Notes under the pieces: model-generated
Databases searched by the model: none
What the model was told of the DNA's origin: nothing
What the model saw: only the letters and a program-made list of their open reading frames with translations
Program-made: the position numbers and the translations under genes
In this document: positions 44,167 to 52,679 of the stretch, piece after piece
Position numbering within the stretch: position 1 is the first letter of the stretch
Layout of the letters: the number at the start of each line of letters is the position of its first letter
Assembly (NCBI GenBank): GCA_938008165.1
Contig: CALLLP010000005.1
Span: 1-64,000, forward strand
Origin: an uncultured Neomegalonema sp.
GTDB taxonomy: Bacteria; Pseudomonadota; Alphaproteobacteria; Rhodobacterales; Rhodobacteraceae
Direction: 5' to 3'
DNA length: 64,000 nucleotides

Positions 44167-45063
44167 CTAAGATTTCGGCCGTGCCAAGGGGTGCTTCACG
44201 AAAACCAGATCGGCGAGATCATCGGGCATCACATGCGTATAGATCTCGGTGGTCGCAATATCCGAATGGCCCAGCAATGTCTGGATCACCCTCAGATCGG
44301 CACCATTGGCAAGCAGATGCGTGGCAAAGGCATGGCGCAGGGTATGGGGCGAGACCGTCTTGGCATCCAGACCGGCCTCCACCGCCATGGCCCGCAGAAT
44401 CTGGAAAAATCGTGTCCGGGTCAGATGACCCGATGCACCGCGCGACGGGTAGAGAAATGCCGATTTCCCGAAAGGAGATCGATCGCGCTCCGGCAGATAG
44501 GCGGCCAGCGCCTGCCGTGCGCGGTCTGACAAGGGGGCGAGGCGATCTTTTCCGCCCTTGCCGCGTACCGTCATCATCTTCGGAAAGCGCCGAACGGCGG
44601 CAACGGGCAGGGATACCAGCTCCGATATGCGCAAACCCGATGCATACAGCATCTCTATCAGACAGGTATTGCGCAGGGATTTGAGGTCATCCCCCTTTCG
44701 CGCCGCGGCGAGCAGGGCGGAGACATCGTCCACCGATAGCGTTCGGGGCAGGGAGCGCGTCTTTCGCGGCCCCTTGACCGGAGCGGCCGGATCATCGTTG
44801 CGCCATCCTTCGGCAAACAGGAAGGCGTGAAACTGCCGAATGGCGGAAAGGTGCCGCGCGCGGGTCGCGGCGGCGAAACCGGCGGCATCGAGATCGGCGA
44901 TATGGCTTTCGATATGGCTGCGCGTCACGGTAGTAAAATCGAGACCGGAAAAGGATTTCTCGTATTCCGCGAGGTCACGTCGATAGGCGTCGAGCGTGTT
45001 AAGGGCGGCGCCGCGCTCGGCGGCGAGGTGATTGAGAAAGGCGCCGACGGGGTCTATCGCCAT
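44167..45063 (-). CDS. xerD: Tyrosine recombinase XerD
   Basis: A 298-residue site-specific recombinase that resolves chromosome dimers at dif with XerC. The N-terminal SAM-like DNA-binding domain is followed by the catalytic domain with Arg145 (ASGLRISEL), Lys169, His240 and Arg243 (SPHTLRHAFATHL), His266 (LLGHSDIATTEIYTHV) and Tyr275. Its length and context with aroK-aroB match the housekeeping enzyme and not a phage integrase. It overlaps the upstream periplasmic-protein gene by ten bases. Confidence 0.93.
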   Translation of the reverse strand: MAIDPVGAFLNHLAAERGAALNTLDAYRRDLAEYEKSFSGLDFTTVTRSHIESHIADLDAAGFAAATRARHLSAIRQFHAFLFAEGWRNDDPAAPVKGPRKTRSLPRTLSVDDVSALLAAARKGDDLKSLRNTCLIEMLYASGLRISELVSLPVAAVRRFPKMMTVRGKGGKDRLAPLSDRARQALAAYLPERDRSPFGKSAFLYPSRGASGHLTRTRFFQILRAMAVEAGLDAKTVSPHTLRHAFATHLLANGADLRVIQTLLGHSDIATTEIYTHVMPDDLADLVFVKHPLARPKS

Positions 45064-46703
45064 CGTTCCGTAATCATGGTTTCAATGGCGATTTGCCGGG
45101 CCTCGTCCTCCAGCCCGATTTCGCGCAATGCCCGGATGACGGTATCGAGGGTGCGCGCGGTCAACGGGGTTTCTTGGCCCATTGCGGCTCCGGCGGATAG
45201 CAGGGTCTCGGCGACCTTGCCCTCGCGCGCGGTTTTCAGAATGCCCTCATTGGGCAGATTGGGCCGCAAAGCGATGCCGAATCCGGCGAGGGCGGCGAGG
45301 GCGCGTCTTGCATGTTCATCGCCGCTACGGGTGCGCAGGCGCAGGGTATCGCCGTAATCGCGTGTCCATTCACGGCTCCAATCGGCATCGGCCACCGCCA
45401 TTACGGCGGCGACATCCGCCCGTTCCTCGCGGGTGCGGGCACCTTGCGCATCCGACCATTCGCCTGCTTCGCGGGCATAGCCGCCAAGCAGCATGGCATC
45501 GCGCAGGGCATAGCCGACCGTGTGAAGTTCAGAGGCTTTGCTGGCGGGGAGGCGTTTTGCCATGGGGGCGAGGACACGCGCAAGCTGGGCAAAGCCGCCC
45601 TCACCGCTCGATCTCGCGGCATCGATCAGCGCTGTGCCCATCGCTTTGGCATCGGGGGATTTATCGGCGTCGCGCACCGCTTTTGCGCGCGTCCCAAGGC
45701 TGCGCTCAACATCGTTCGCAAAGGAGATATACATCTCGCGCAGGATTTCGGTGTCGATTGCGCCCACGGCTTCCAACCGCTCCGCCGCGATCAGTGCGCC
45801 CTCCGCACCCGTACTTTCGAGAGCGAATAGTCCCGCGATCATGGGCAGGGGGGCGCTTTCGATGGCGGGGCGGTTCGCGCGGCCAATGCTGCGCAGCATG
45901 GCGACACGCAGGGGCGTCAAGGTGCTGGCATGGGGAACGGGAACGTAGTCGATGAGGCTTTCATCGACGAGGGCTTCGAGCAAGGCGGCGTCGGTGGGGT
46001 CCACGCTGCCCAGTTCCACCATCGCATTCACCGCGACCGCCGCGAGCGGGTCGCCCGTCTGGGCAAGGCAATAGGCGCGCAGGGCGGGCCAGAATTTATC
46101 CGACGGGTCATTCTGCGGGGCTTCTGCGCCGAGGACATCGCGCTCGCAGAGCGTTTCGTCGCGTCCGACAATGAGGGCGGCTTCGGCGCGGGCGCGGCGC
46201 AGGGTCGCCCCCGGATCGCGACCGGCGGCCCCGGCGAGGCTGGCGGCTTCTTCCGCCGCGCCGAACCGGATCAACGCGCGGGCACGGGATGCAAGAAGAC
46301 CGTCCGAGCCTTCGGGTGGCGTTGCTCCGGCGACGAGTACCCGGCGCAGGAGGCGATTGACGCTGTAGAGCGTTGTCGGATTGGCGGCATCGATCAGCGT
46401 GATGGCCCGTTTGGCGGTCGTCTCGCCCCACATCCCGTCATCGAGACCCAAGGCGCTGGCCCCGGCCAGCCCCGCCGCCTCGACCGAAGGGGCCTCCAGA
46501 CTGCTGGAGCCGATTTCCGCGCCAAAGTCGCTGCCGCCCGTTTCGTAATTATCGGATGGAGAGACGGTAATCGGTTCGTCCGGATCACCCACATCGGTGG
46601 GTTGGCCCAGAAGAAACTCCTGTTGCGCCAAGGCTGGCGAGAGATCGACAGCGAGAATAAACGGGATACAAACCAGCGATCTAATCACTTTGGAACAAAA
46701 CAT
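45054..46703 (-). CDS. Exported alpha-helical hypothetical protein upstream of xerD
   Basis: About 549 residues with a signal peptide (SLVCIPFILAVDLSPALA before QQEF). The mature part is Ala/Leu/Glu-rich, almost entirely predicted helix and reminiscent of TPR/HEAT-like repeats (repeated ALRRARAEAAL, EEAASLAGAA segments). Low-complexity Ala runs have led relatives in this position to be labelled antifreeze-like polyproteins, which is probably misleading. No enzyme motif is visible. The chosen ATG has GAGG nine bases upstream; a second ATG 15 bases earlier is possible. It overlaps xerD downstream and the small membrane-protein gene upstream, so all three are likely co-transcribed. Confidence 0.72.
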   Translation of the reverse strand: MFCSKVIRSLVCIPFILAVDLSPALAQQEFLLGQPTDVGDPDEPITVSPSDNYETGGSDFGAEIGSSSLEAPSVEAAGLAGASALGLDDGMWGETTAKRAITLIDAANPTTLYSVNRLLRRVLVAGATPPEGSDGLLASRARALIRFGAAEEAASLAGAAGRDPGATLRRARAEAALIVGRDETLCERDVLGAEAPQNDPSDKFWPALRAYCLAQTGDPLAAVAVNAMVELGSVDPTDAALLEALVDESLIDYVPVPHASTLTPLRVAMLRSIGRANRPAIESAPLPMIAGLFALESTGAEGALIAAERLEAVGAIDTEILREMYISFANDVERSLGTRAKAVRDADKSPDAKAMGTALIDAARSSGEGGFAQLARVLAPMAKRLPASKASELHTVGYALRDAMLLGGYAREAGEWSDAQGARTREERADVAAVMAVADADWSREWTRDYGDTLRLRTRSGDEHARRALAALAGFGIALRPNLPNEGILKTAREGKVAETLLSAGAAMGQETPLTARTLDTVIRALREIGLEDEARQIAIETMITERWR

Positions 46704-46827
46704 CCTGCGGAACCTCATGTACAAGTTCGCGAAGCGGCGACGGAATATCGACAATCACCACATAGGCCGCCGCCACCAACAGGCCCAGCAGCACCAGAAT
46801 GAGCAGAAACCTTAAGAAGCGGCCCAC
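46681..46827 (-). CDS. 48-residue membrane protein overlapping the exported helical protein
   Basis: Starts at GTG with an AGGGG six bases upstream. The translation is a basic head (MGRFLRF), a long hydrophobic helix (LLILVLLGLLVAAAYVVIV) and a short tail (DIPSPLRELVHEVPQDVLFQSD). Its last 23 bases overlap the start of the next gene, which points to translational coupling. The composition and placement look real; function is unknown. The gene is first in the leftward transcript divergent from aroK. Confidence 0.7.
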   Translation of the reverse strand: MGRFLRFLLILVLLGLLVAAAYVVIVDIPSPLRELVHEVPQDVLFQSD

Positions 46828-46954
46828 CGCATTCCCCTTTCAATACGACCTCAAGCGACTTATAGCGTGCGCAGGTCAGACGACACGTGACAAATCCTAA
46901 TGTATATTTCGTGAGCGCGCGTGTCACACGGCGTTTTCGTGGTGACGGTAAATT

Positions 46955-47518
46955 ATGGCGAAAGATCAACAGATCCCGAAATCAATGGCCGTTCTGCAAC
47001 GCCATGTGGTTTTTGTCGGCCTGATGGGCGCGGGAAAGAGCGCGATCGGGCGGCGAGTCGCCACGCGGATCGGTGCGCGCTTTCGCGATTCGGATGCCGA
47101 GATCGAAAAAGCCGCCGGGATGCGGATCGCCGATATCTTCACCGTTCATGGCGAGGAGGATTTTCGTGGCGGCGAGCGCCGGGTCATCGCGCGCCTCTTG
47201 AGCGAGCGGCCCATGGTTCTGGCCACTGGCGGCGGGGCGTATATGGATGCCGAAACCCGTGACGTGCTCAGGCGCAATGCAACTACGATATGGATGCGCG
47301 CCGATCTCGATGTCCTGGCCAAGCGCTGTGCCAAGCGCAATCATCGCCCTTTGCTGAAAACCGGCGATCCGCGCGCCATTCTCGCGGGACTGATGGAAAC
47401 GCGCTATCCGGTCTATGGCGAGGCGGATGTCGTGATCGACAGCCGGGACGAACCCCACGAAATCGCTGTGAACGAGATTATCGAGACGTTGCGCGCGCGC
47501 GGCGATCTGGCCGCATGA
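46955..47518 (+). CDS. aroK: Shikimate kinase
   Basis: Phosphorylates shikimate in the chorismate pathway. The 187-residue protein has the P-loop GLMGAGKS (residues 22-29), the shikimate-binding DSD(AEIE) and FRGGERRV region, the ATGGGAY loop and the lid CAKRNHRPLLK. An in-frame ATG 30 bases in (MAVLQRHVVF) is an alternative start. Its stop overlaps the aroB start by four bases. It is divergent from the small membrane-protein gene, across a 127-base promoter region. Confidence 0.96.
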   Translation: MAKDQQIPKSMAVLQRHVVFVGLMGAGKSAIGRRVATRIGARFRDSDAEIEKAAGMRIADIFTVHGEEDFRGGERRVIARLLSERPMVLATGGGAYMDAETRDVLRRNATTIWMRADLDVLAKRCAKRNHRPLLKTGDPRAILAGLMETRYPVYGEADVVIDSRDEPHEIAVNEIIETLRARGDLAA

Positions 47519-48642
47519 GCGCCCCGGCCCCCCGCATTGTGCCGGTTGCGCTGGGCGAGCGCAGCTATGACGTTTTGATCGGACAGGGGTTGCTGGCCGA
47601 GAGCGGCGCCCGCCTCGCCCCTTTTTTCCGCCGCCCGCGTACCGTGATCGTCAGCGATGAGACCGTCGCGGGTCTGCATCTCGATACCTTGAAAGCGGGA
47701 TTGACAGAAGCGGGGATCGCGGCGGAGGCGGTGCGCGTGCCATCCGGCGAGGCATCGAAAAGCTGGCCCATGCTCGAACGGGTCGTCGAGGCGTTACTGG
47801 CCGCGAAGATCGAGCGGGACGATGTCGTTATCGCGCTTGGGGGCGGGGTCATCGGTGATCTGGCCGGGTTTGCTTGCGCTATCCTGCGGCGGGGTGTCGC
47901 CTTCATTCAGATTCCCACCTCCTTGCTGGCGCAGGTCGATAGTTCCGTCGGTGGCAAGACCGGCATCAATTCGCCGCTGGGCAAAAACCTGATCGGGGCC
48001 TTTCATCAACCGCGCCATGTGATGATCGATATCGATGTTCTCGATACGCTCGATGGCCGTCAGTTTCTCGCGGGCTATGGCGAGGTAGTCAAATACGGCT
48101 TGCTCGGCGATGCCGGGTTCTTCGATTGGCTGGAGCGCATGGGCACTCGCCTGCGCGATGGTGACAAGGGCGCGCGGATCGAGGCTGTGGAGCGCTCCGT
48201 CGCGGCGAAAGCGGGGATCGTCTCGCGTGACGAGAAAGAGAACGGCGAGCGGGCCTTGCTCAATCTTGGCCATACCTTCGCCCATGCGCTGGAGGCGGCG
48301 ACGGGGTATTCCGACCGCCTGCTGCATGGCGAGGCGGTGGCGATCGGCACCGGCCTTGCCTTTGCCCTGTCGTCGCGTCTGGGCCTGTGCGCGCAGGAAA
48401 CGCCCTCGCGCGTGGGCGAGCATTTCGCGCAGATGGGCCTCAAGCGCAGCCTTGCCGATATCGAAGGATCGCTGCCCGATGCGACGGGTCTGATCGAGCT
48501 GATGGCACAGGACAAGAAAGTGCGGGACGGCGTGCCCGCCTTCATCCTCGCTCGCGGGATCGGCGACGCATTCGTCAGCCGTGATGTGCCCCCCGAAGCC
48601 GTGCGCGCGGTTCTGGAGGAGGCGCTGTCCCAACGGCGTTAA
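47515..48642 (+). CDS. aroB: 3-dehydroquinate synthase
   Basis: A 375-residue NAD- and metal-dependent enzyme for the second step of the shikimate pathway. NAD-binding GGGVIGDLAGFACAILRRG, the substrate region IPTSLLAQVDSSVGGKTGIN, FHQPRHVMIDID, and the metal-ligand segments GYGEVVKYG, LNLGHTFAHALEAATGY and HGEAVAIGT are all present. It is translationally coupled to aroK. No terminator hairpin with a T-run follows; the structured intergenic region before ffh begins about 50 bases after its stop. Confidence 0.97.
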   Translation: MSAPAPRIVPVALGERSYDVLIGQGLLAESGARLAPFFRRPRTVIVSDETVAGLHLDTLKAGLTEAGIAAEAVRVPSGEASKSWPMLERVVEALLAAKIERDDVVIALGGGVIGDLAGFACAILRRGVAFIQIPTSLLAQVDSSVGGKTGINSPLGKNLIGAFHQPRHVMIDIDVLDTLDGRQFLAGYGEVVKYGLLGDAGFFDWLERMGTRLRDGDKGARIEAVERSVAAKAGIVSRDEKENGERALLNLGHTFAHALEAATGYSDRLLHGEAVAIGTGLAFALSSRLGLCAQETPSRVGEHFAQMGLKRSLADIEGSLPDATGLIELMAQDKKVRDGVPAFILARGIGDAFVSRDVPPEAVRAVLEEALSQRR

Positions 48643-48691
48643 ATCTGACTTGAAATGCGGAGCGGCTTCCTGTACCGCAGCCCTGTTCCGA

Positions 48692-48726
48692 ACCGGAGAA
48701 GATCTCCGGTCCTGACTATTTCAGGA
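48692..48726 (+). promoter_or_regulatory. Two adjacent perfect hairpins in the aroB-ffh interval
   Basis: ACCGGAGA-AGA-TCTCCGGT (8-bp stem, 3-base loop) is followed directly by TCCTGA-CTATT-TCAGGA (6-bp stem, 5-base loop), sharing one base. Neither has a terminal T-run. They may form a structured 5' leader for the ffh operon. Confidence 0.55.
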
Positions 48727-48747
48727 TCGCCGTCCGTCAGCGCGTCG

Positions 48748-48846
48748 CGCCCACGGGCGCGCTTCTGCTTTATAAAAACTCGCCCACGGGCGCGTTTCGG
48801 CTTTTTGGACACCCGCCCACGGGCGTGTTTCTGCTGTAAGATGAGG
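48748..48846 (+). repeat. Three tandem 33-bp repeats ahead of ffh
   Basis: Three copies with exact 33-base periodicity, each starting with the 12-base palindrome CGCCC-AC-GGGCG followed by a TTC-rich tail; the first 14 bases are identical in copies one and two. The third copy runs into the bases just before the ffh start. Because 33 is a multiple of three, the plus-strand frame from 48655 reads as an 11-residue repeat (RPRARFCFIKT, RPRARFGFLDT, RPRACFCCKM), but that frame lacks a ribosome-binding site and overlaps ffh. Confidence 0.9.
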
Positions 48847-48851
48847 TGTGC

Positions 48852-50342
48852 ATGTTCGAGGCTCTATCGGATCGTCTTGGCGGCGTTTTCGACAAGCTGA
48901 CCAAGCAGGGGGCGCTGCGCGAGGAAGATATCGCGACCGCTCTGCGCGAGGTGCGTGTCGCGTTGCTCGATGCCGATGTCTCGCTTCCTGTCGCCCGCGA
49001 TTTCGTCAAACGTGTCGGGGAAAAGGCTGAAGGGCAGGCGATCACCAAATCCGTCTCGCCGGGGCAACAAGTCGTCAAGATCGTCCATGATGAGCTGATC
49101 GCGACTCTTGCGGGGGGCGACGACCCCGACCAGATCGAGAAAAACGCGAAACTTGCGGTGGATAGCCCCCCGGCGCCGGTCCTGATGGTCGGTCTGCAAG
49201 GCTCCGGTAAGACCACGACGACCGCGAAGATCGCCAAGCGCTTGACCGAGCGCAACCGCAAGCGGGTGCTGATGGCCTCGCTCGATACGCGTCGTCCGGC
49301 GGCGATGGAACAGCTTGCGATCCTCGGCACCCAGATCGGTGTCGACACCCTGCCTATTCAGGCTGGGCAAGACCCCGTTGCCATCGCCAAGCGTGCGATG
49401 ACGCAGGCGCGGCTGGGTGGCTATGACGTCGTGATGCTCGATACGGCGGGTCGCCTGCATGTCGATGACGAGCTGATGGCCGAAGTCGCCGCCGTGCGCG
49501 ATGCGACCGGCCCGCATGAGACGCTCCTCGTTGTCGATAGCTTGACGGGTCAGGATGCGGTGAACGTCGCCGAGAACTTCGATGGCCGGGTCGGCATTAC
49601 CGGGGTCGTCTTGACGCGGATGGATGGCGATGGGCGCGGCGGTGCGGCCCTGTCCATGCGCGCAGTCACCGGCAAGCCGATCAAGCTGGTCGGTGTCGGC
49701 GAGAAGATGGACGCGCTGGAGGAATTCTACCCCGATCGCGTCGCGGGTCGCATTCTGGGGATGGGCGATATCGTCGGCCTCGTCGAGAAGGCGCAGGAAC
49801 AGGTCGAAATCGAGCAGGCCGAGAAGATGGCCAAGCGGATGATGAAAGGCCGCTTCGATTTCAACGACCTCAAATCCCAGCTTGAACAGATGATCAATAT
49901 GGGCGGCATGGCGGGCCTGATGGGTATGCTGCCCGGCGTCGGAAAGATGCAAAAGCAGATGGACGCCGCCGGGATCGACGATTCCATCCTCAAGCGCCAA
50001 ATCGCCATCATCCAGTCGATGACCAAGGAGGAGCGCAAGCGCCCCGACCTGATGGCCGCCAACCGCAAAAAGCGCATCGCGCGCGGGGCGGGGGTCGACG
50101 TCTCCGAGATCAACAAACTGCTGAAGATGCAGCGCCAGATGGGCGATATGATGAAGAAGATGGGCAAGAAGGGTGGCATGAAGGGCCTCGCCGCCATGAT
50201 GGGTGGCAAGGGTGGTATGCCCCCCGGTGCGATTCCCCCCGGCGGTGCGTCGCCCATGGGCGCGATGCCCCCCGGCATGCCTGCCATGCCCAAGGGTATG
50301 AGCTTGCCCGCGGGTCTGTCCGGGTTTGGCAAAAAGAAATGA
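48852..50342 (+). CDS. ffh: Signal recognition particle protein Ffh
   Basis: A 496-residue SRP54 GTPase that binds signal peptides and SRP RNA to target inner-membrane proteins. N domain residues 1 to about 90; G domain with P-loop GLQGSGKT (114-121), DTRRPAAMEQL, DTAGRLHVD and TRMDGDGRGG; the Met-rich M domain follows. The tail is rich in Gly, Met and Pro (GGMPPGAIPPGG, MGAMPPGMPAMPKGM). The start at 48852 is preceded by GAGGTG. It heads the operon running to rplS and overlaps the following acetyltransferase gene by four bases. Confidence 0.97.
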   Translation: MFEALSDRLGGVFDKLTKQGALREEDIATALREVRVALLDADVSLPVARDFVKRVGEKAEGQAITKSVSPGQQVVKIVHDELIATLAGGDDPDQIEKNAKLAVDSPPAPVLMVGLQGSGKTTTTAKIAKRLTERNRKRVLMASLDTRRPAAMEQLAILGTQIGVDTLPIQAGQDPVAIAKRAMTQARLGGYDVVMLDTAGRLHVDDELMAEVAAVRDATGPHETLLVVDSLTGQDAVNVAENFDGRVGITGVVLTRMDGDGRGGAALSMRAVTGKPIKLVGVGEKMDALEEFYPDRVAGRILGMGDIVGLVEKAQEQVEIEQAEKMAKRMMKGRFDFNDLKSQLEQMINMGGMAGLMGMLPGVGKMQKQMDAAGIDDSILKRQIAIIQSMTKEERKRPDLMAANRKKRIARGAGVDVSEINKLLKMQRQMGDMMKKMGKKGGMKGLAAMMGGKGGMPPGAIPPGGASPMGAMPPGMPAMPKGMSLPAGLSGFGKKK

Positions 50343-50851
50343 TCCCCCCCGTTCTCACCACCGAGCGCCTGACCCTGCGCGGTCTGACTCTGGCCGATGT
50401 ACCGCTGTTTCACAGTTTCTACGCATCCGATCACTCGCGGTTCTATGGCGGTCCGACCACTGCGGCGCAGAGCTGGCGTGCTCTATCGGCCTATGCAGGC
50501 CATTGGGCATTGCGCGGCTACGGTCCCTTCGCCATCGAGCGACGCGATACCGGCGAGAGCATCGGGATGTGTGGCCCTTGGTATCCCGAAGGCTGGCCAG
50601 AGCCGGAGATGACCTATTTCCTGCTGGAGCAATATGCGGGCAAGGGATTTGCGAGCGAAGCGCTGGAGAGCTGTCTCCACTGGGCGTTTCGGGAGCTGGG
50701 CTGGACCACGGTTATCAGCGCGATCAACCCCGATAACCGTGCATCCCTCGCCCTTGCCAAACGGTGCGGGGCTGTTGCGGATGGACAGGCCGAGGTTGTT
50801 CCGCATGGCACCATGGACGTGTATCGCTATTCCCCGATGGAGGCCGCATGA
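50339..50851 (+). CDS. GNAT acetyltransferase, RimJ/RimL type
   Basis: A 170-residue N-acetyltransferase. The N-terminus (LTTERLTLRGLTLADVPLF) is typical of the RimJ/RimL group, and acetyl-CoA binding is expected at LEQYAGKGFASEAL, followed by INPDNRASLALAKRCG. Location inside the ffh-rplS operon suggests a ribosomal or translation-factor substrate, but that is inference. It overlaps ffh and the next gene with ATGA junctions on both sides. Confidence 0.88.
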   Translation: MIPPVLTTERLTLRGLTLADVPLFHSFYASDHSRFYGGPTTAAQSWRALSAYAGHWALRGYGPFAIERRDTGESIGMCGPWYPEGWPEPEMTYFLLEQYAGKGFASEALESCLHWAFRELGWTTVISAINPDNRASLALAKRCGAVADGQAEVVPHGTMDVYRYSPMEAA

Positions 50852-51387
50852 GCACCGATAACGAACTCGACACGCGCGCAATTTCGGCGCTCAAAGCCTT
50901 GATCGGAAAGCCGGTCGGCGCGATCTATGGCCGCGAAGTCCATGCCGAACCGCTGCGCTCCTCCGCGTCGATGCCCGCCGGGGCGTTCTGGATCGGGGGC
51001 GATGCGCCCGATTTCGTGACCGTCGAGACCGAATGGAAGACTTCGAAAGGCGATCAGGATTTTCACCTGCTGAAGATCGCCCGCGCGGCCAAACCGCTCG
51101 AATTGCCTTTCAATGCCCGTACCGGCGCGATCGGTCCCTGTTCCCTCATCGAGATGTCGATGCCGGGCAGTACGCTAATGGCCATCGATGTTATCGAGAT
51201 GACCGCAGAGCTGGACGATGTGGTTACCTATGACCACGCGCTCACTTTCCGCTTTGACGATGACAGTGCCGTGACGCTGAGCACCGAACACGATTCCATC
51301 CTCGGCGCGCTGATCGTGCGGGGGGGAGAAGCGGTATCCCGCGAACCCGAATTTGAAACCCTCAAAACCCGAATGACCCTCAAGTAA
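50848..51387 (+). CDS. Hypothetical protein in the ffh-rplS operon
   Basis: 179 residues with no signal peptide, membrane segment or recognised motif. The sequence alternates short hydrophobic strands ([24 protein letters not shown]) and looks like a compact beta-rich cytosolic protein. Its start overlaps the acetyltransferase stop, and rpsP follows 13 bases later. Codon use resembles its neighbours, so it is a real gene, but I cannot assign a function. Confidence 0.8.
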   Translation: MSTDNELDTRAISALKALIGKPVGAIYGREVHAEPLRSSASMPAGAFWIGGDAPDFVTVETEWKTSKGDQDFHLLKIARAAKPLELPFNARTGAIGPCSLIEMSMPGSTLMAIDVIEMTAELDDVVTYDHALTFRFDDDSAVTLSTEHDSILGALIVRGGEAVSREPEFETLKTRMTLK

Positions 51388-51400
51388 GGACGAACTGATT

Positions 51401-51829
51401 ATGGCAACCGTTATCCGCCTCGCCCGTGGTGGCTCGAAAAAGCGCCCCTTCTATCGCATCGTCGTCGCCGACAGCCGCATGGCACGCGATGGCCGCTTCA
51501 TCGAGAAGGTAGGCACCTACAATCCCTTGCTCGCCAAGGACAACGAGCAACGCGTTCAGATGAATGTCGAGCGCATTCAGGAATGGATCGCCAAGGGCGC
51601 CCAGCCAACCGACCGCGTGAACCGCTTTCTCGAAGCCGCTGGCCTGAAAGAAAAGGCCGAGCGCAACAACCCGAACAAGGCCAAGCCCGGCAAGAAAGCC
51701 GAAGAGCGCGCCGCCGAGAAGGCCGAGAAAGAAGAAGCCAAGCGCGCCGCCGCTGAGGAAGCCGCAAACGCTCCCGCAGAAGAAGCGCCAGCGGAAGAAG
51801 CCCCTGCTGAGGAAGCGGCTGCCGAATAA
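51401..51829 (+). CDS. rpsP: Ribosomal protein bS16 with Ala/Glu-rich extension
   Basis: A small-subunit ribosomal protein needed for 30S assembly. Residues 1 to about 85 are canonical ([36 protein letters not shown]). The remaining 57 residues are a charged low-complexity tail that becomes Ala/Glu-only ([16 protein letters not shown]), giving 142 residues against about 80-90 in E. coli; such tails are common in alphaproteobacteria. A hairpin follows immediately after the stop. Confidence 0.96.
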   Translation: MATVIRLARGGSKKRPFYRIVVADSRMARDGRFIEKVGTYNPLLAKDNEQRVQMNVERIQEWIAKGAQPTDRVNRFLEAAGLKEKAERNNPNKAKPGKKAEERAAEKAEKEEAKRAAAEEAANAPAEEAPAEEAPAEEAAAE

Positions 51830-51839
51830 GTGGCAACCG

Positions 51840-51860
51840 TGCTATGCGGGGCGCATAGCA
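51840..51860 (+). promoter_or_regulatory. Intercistronic hairpin after rpsP
   Basis: TGCTATGCG-GGG-CGCATAGCA is a perfect 9-bp stem with a 3-base loop, 10 bases after the rpsP stop. No T-run follows, so it is likely an RNA-processing or stability element inside the operon. Confidence 0.65.
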
Positions 51861-51876
51861 AGCGAGAGGGCGGCGC

Positions 51877-52152
51877 ATGGGCCTTGCGGTCGAGGAAACG
51901 CTGATGCCGGTCGAGGGAATCCTCGACTGGCCCCTTAATGGCGAACGGTGGCGGCTCATCGGCGGCTCGCCCACGCAAATCATGTCCGAAAGCGGCCTGC
52001 ACGAGACGGTCGAGACAAATTCCGCCAAGGTCATCGGCCCGCGAATGCGCATACCCTTGGCCGGTTTTGGTGACTGCGTACCCCATGATGGTCCCCTAGC
52101 GTTCGATATTCCCGCCGCCGAGTGCGTCGAATGCGTGTCGGAGGGACGATGA
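51877..52152 (+). CDS. Small hypothetical protein between rpsP and rimM
   Basis: 91 residues starting MGLAVEETLMPVEGILDWPLNG. GAGAGGG is six bases before the ATG, and the stop overlaps the rimM start (ATGA), as at most junctions in this operon. Three cysteines lie in the second half (one in GFGDCVPH, two in AECVECVSE). No family is recognised. rpsP and rimM are normally adjacent, so the insertion is unusual; the frame could still be fortuitous. Confidence 0.5.
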   Translation: MGLAVEETLMPVEGILDWPLNGERWRLIGGSPTQIMSESGLHETVETNSAKVIGPRMRIPLAGFGDCVPHDGPLAFDIPAAECVECVSEGR

Positions 52153-52679
52153 GCAAGGACCGGGTCTGCGTCGGGGCCATTGCGGGGGCGTTCGGTGTGC
52201 GCGGGGAAGCGAAGCTCAAGAGCTTTACGGATGATCCGGCGGCCATTGGCGCCTATGGTCCCCTCGAAAGCGAGGATAAGGGTCGTCGCTTCGATGTGAA
52301 GATCACCCGCACCATCAAAGGCGGCTTTGCGGCCCGGCTGTCGGGCGTGGCCACGCGTGAAGAAGCGGAGGCGCTCAAGGGTACGCGTCTTTATGTCGAC
52401 CGCGCTGTTCTGCCCGTACCCGATGAAGATGAATTCTACTATGCCGATCTGATCGGCCTGCGGGTCGAGCAGATGGGCGGTGCGCTTCTTGGCAAGGTCA
52501 AGGCGGTGCATGAATTCGGGGCGGGCGATATGCTCGAATACGTGCCCGATCGAGGGGGCGAGACCGTATTGGTGCCCTTCACACGCGCGTCTGTGCCGGT
52601 CGTGGATGTGGCGCAGGGGCGTGTCGTCATCGATCCGCCTGTCGAGGACGATGACGCAAATGAGGGGGCAAACTCATGA
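52149..52679 (+). CDS. rimM: 16S rRNA maturation factor RimM
   Basis: A 176-residue ribosome-assembly factor that binds uS19 and helps mature the 30S head. The N-terminal RimM domain has VCVGAIAGAFGVRGEAKLKSF; the PRC-barrel C-terminal domain has EFYYADLIGLRV, GAGDMLEYV and VLVPFTRASVPVVDVAQGRVVIDPP. The tail is acidic. The ATG at 52149 was chosen because of GGAGGGACG upstream and the ATGA overlap; its own stop overlaps the next gene. Confidence 0.94.
   Translation: MSKDRVCVGAIAGAFGVRGEAKLKSFTDDPAAIGAYGPLESEDKGRRFDVKITRTIKGGFAARLSGVATREEAEALKGTRLYVDRAVLPVPDEDEFYYADLIGLRVEQMGGALLGKVKAVHEFGAGDMLEYVPDRGGETVLVPFTRASVPVVDVAQGRVVIDPPVEDDDANEGANS

Noticed and set aside
44167-45063. Tyrosine recombinase as evidence of a prophage or integrative element
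   Set aside because: Length, motifs and the aroK-aroB neighbourhood identify housekeeping XerD; no att repeats, tRNA target or phage genes are nearby.
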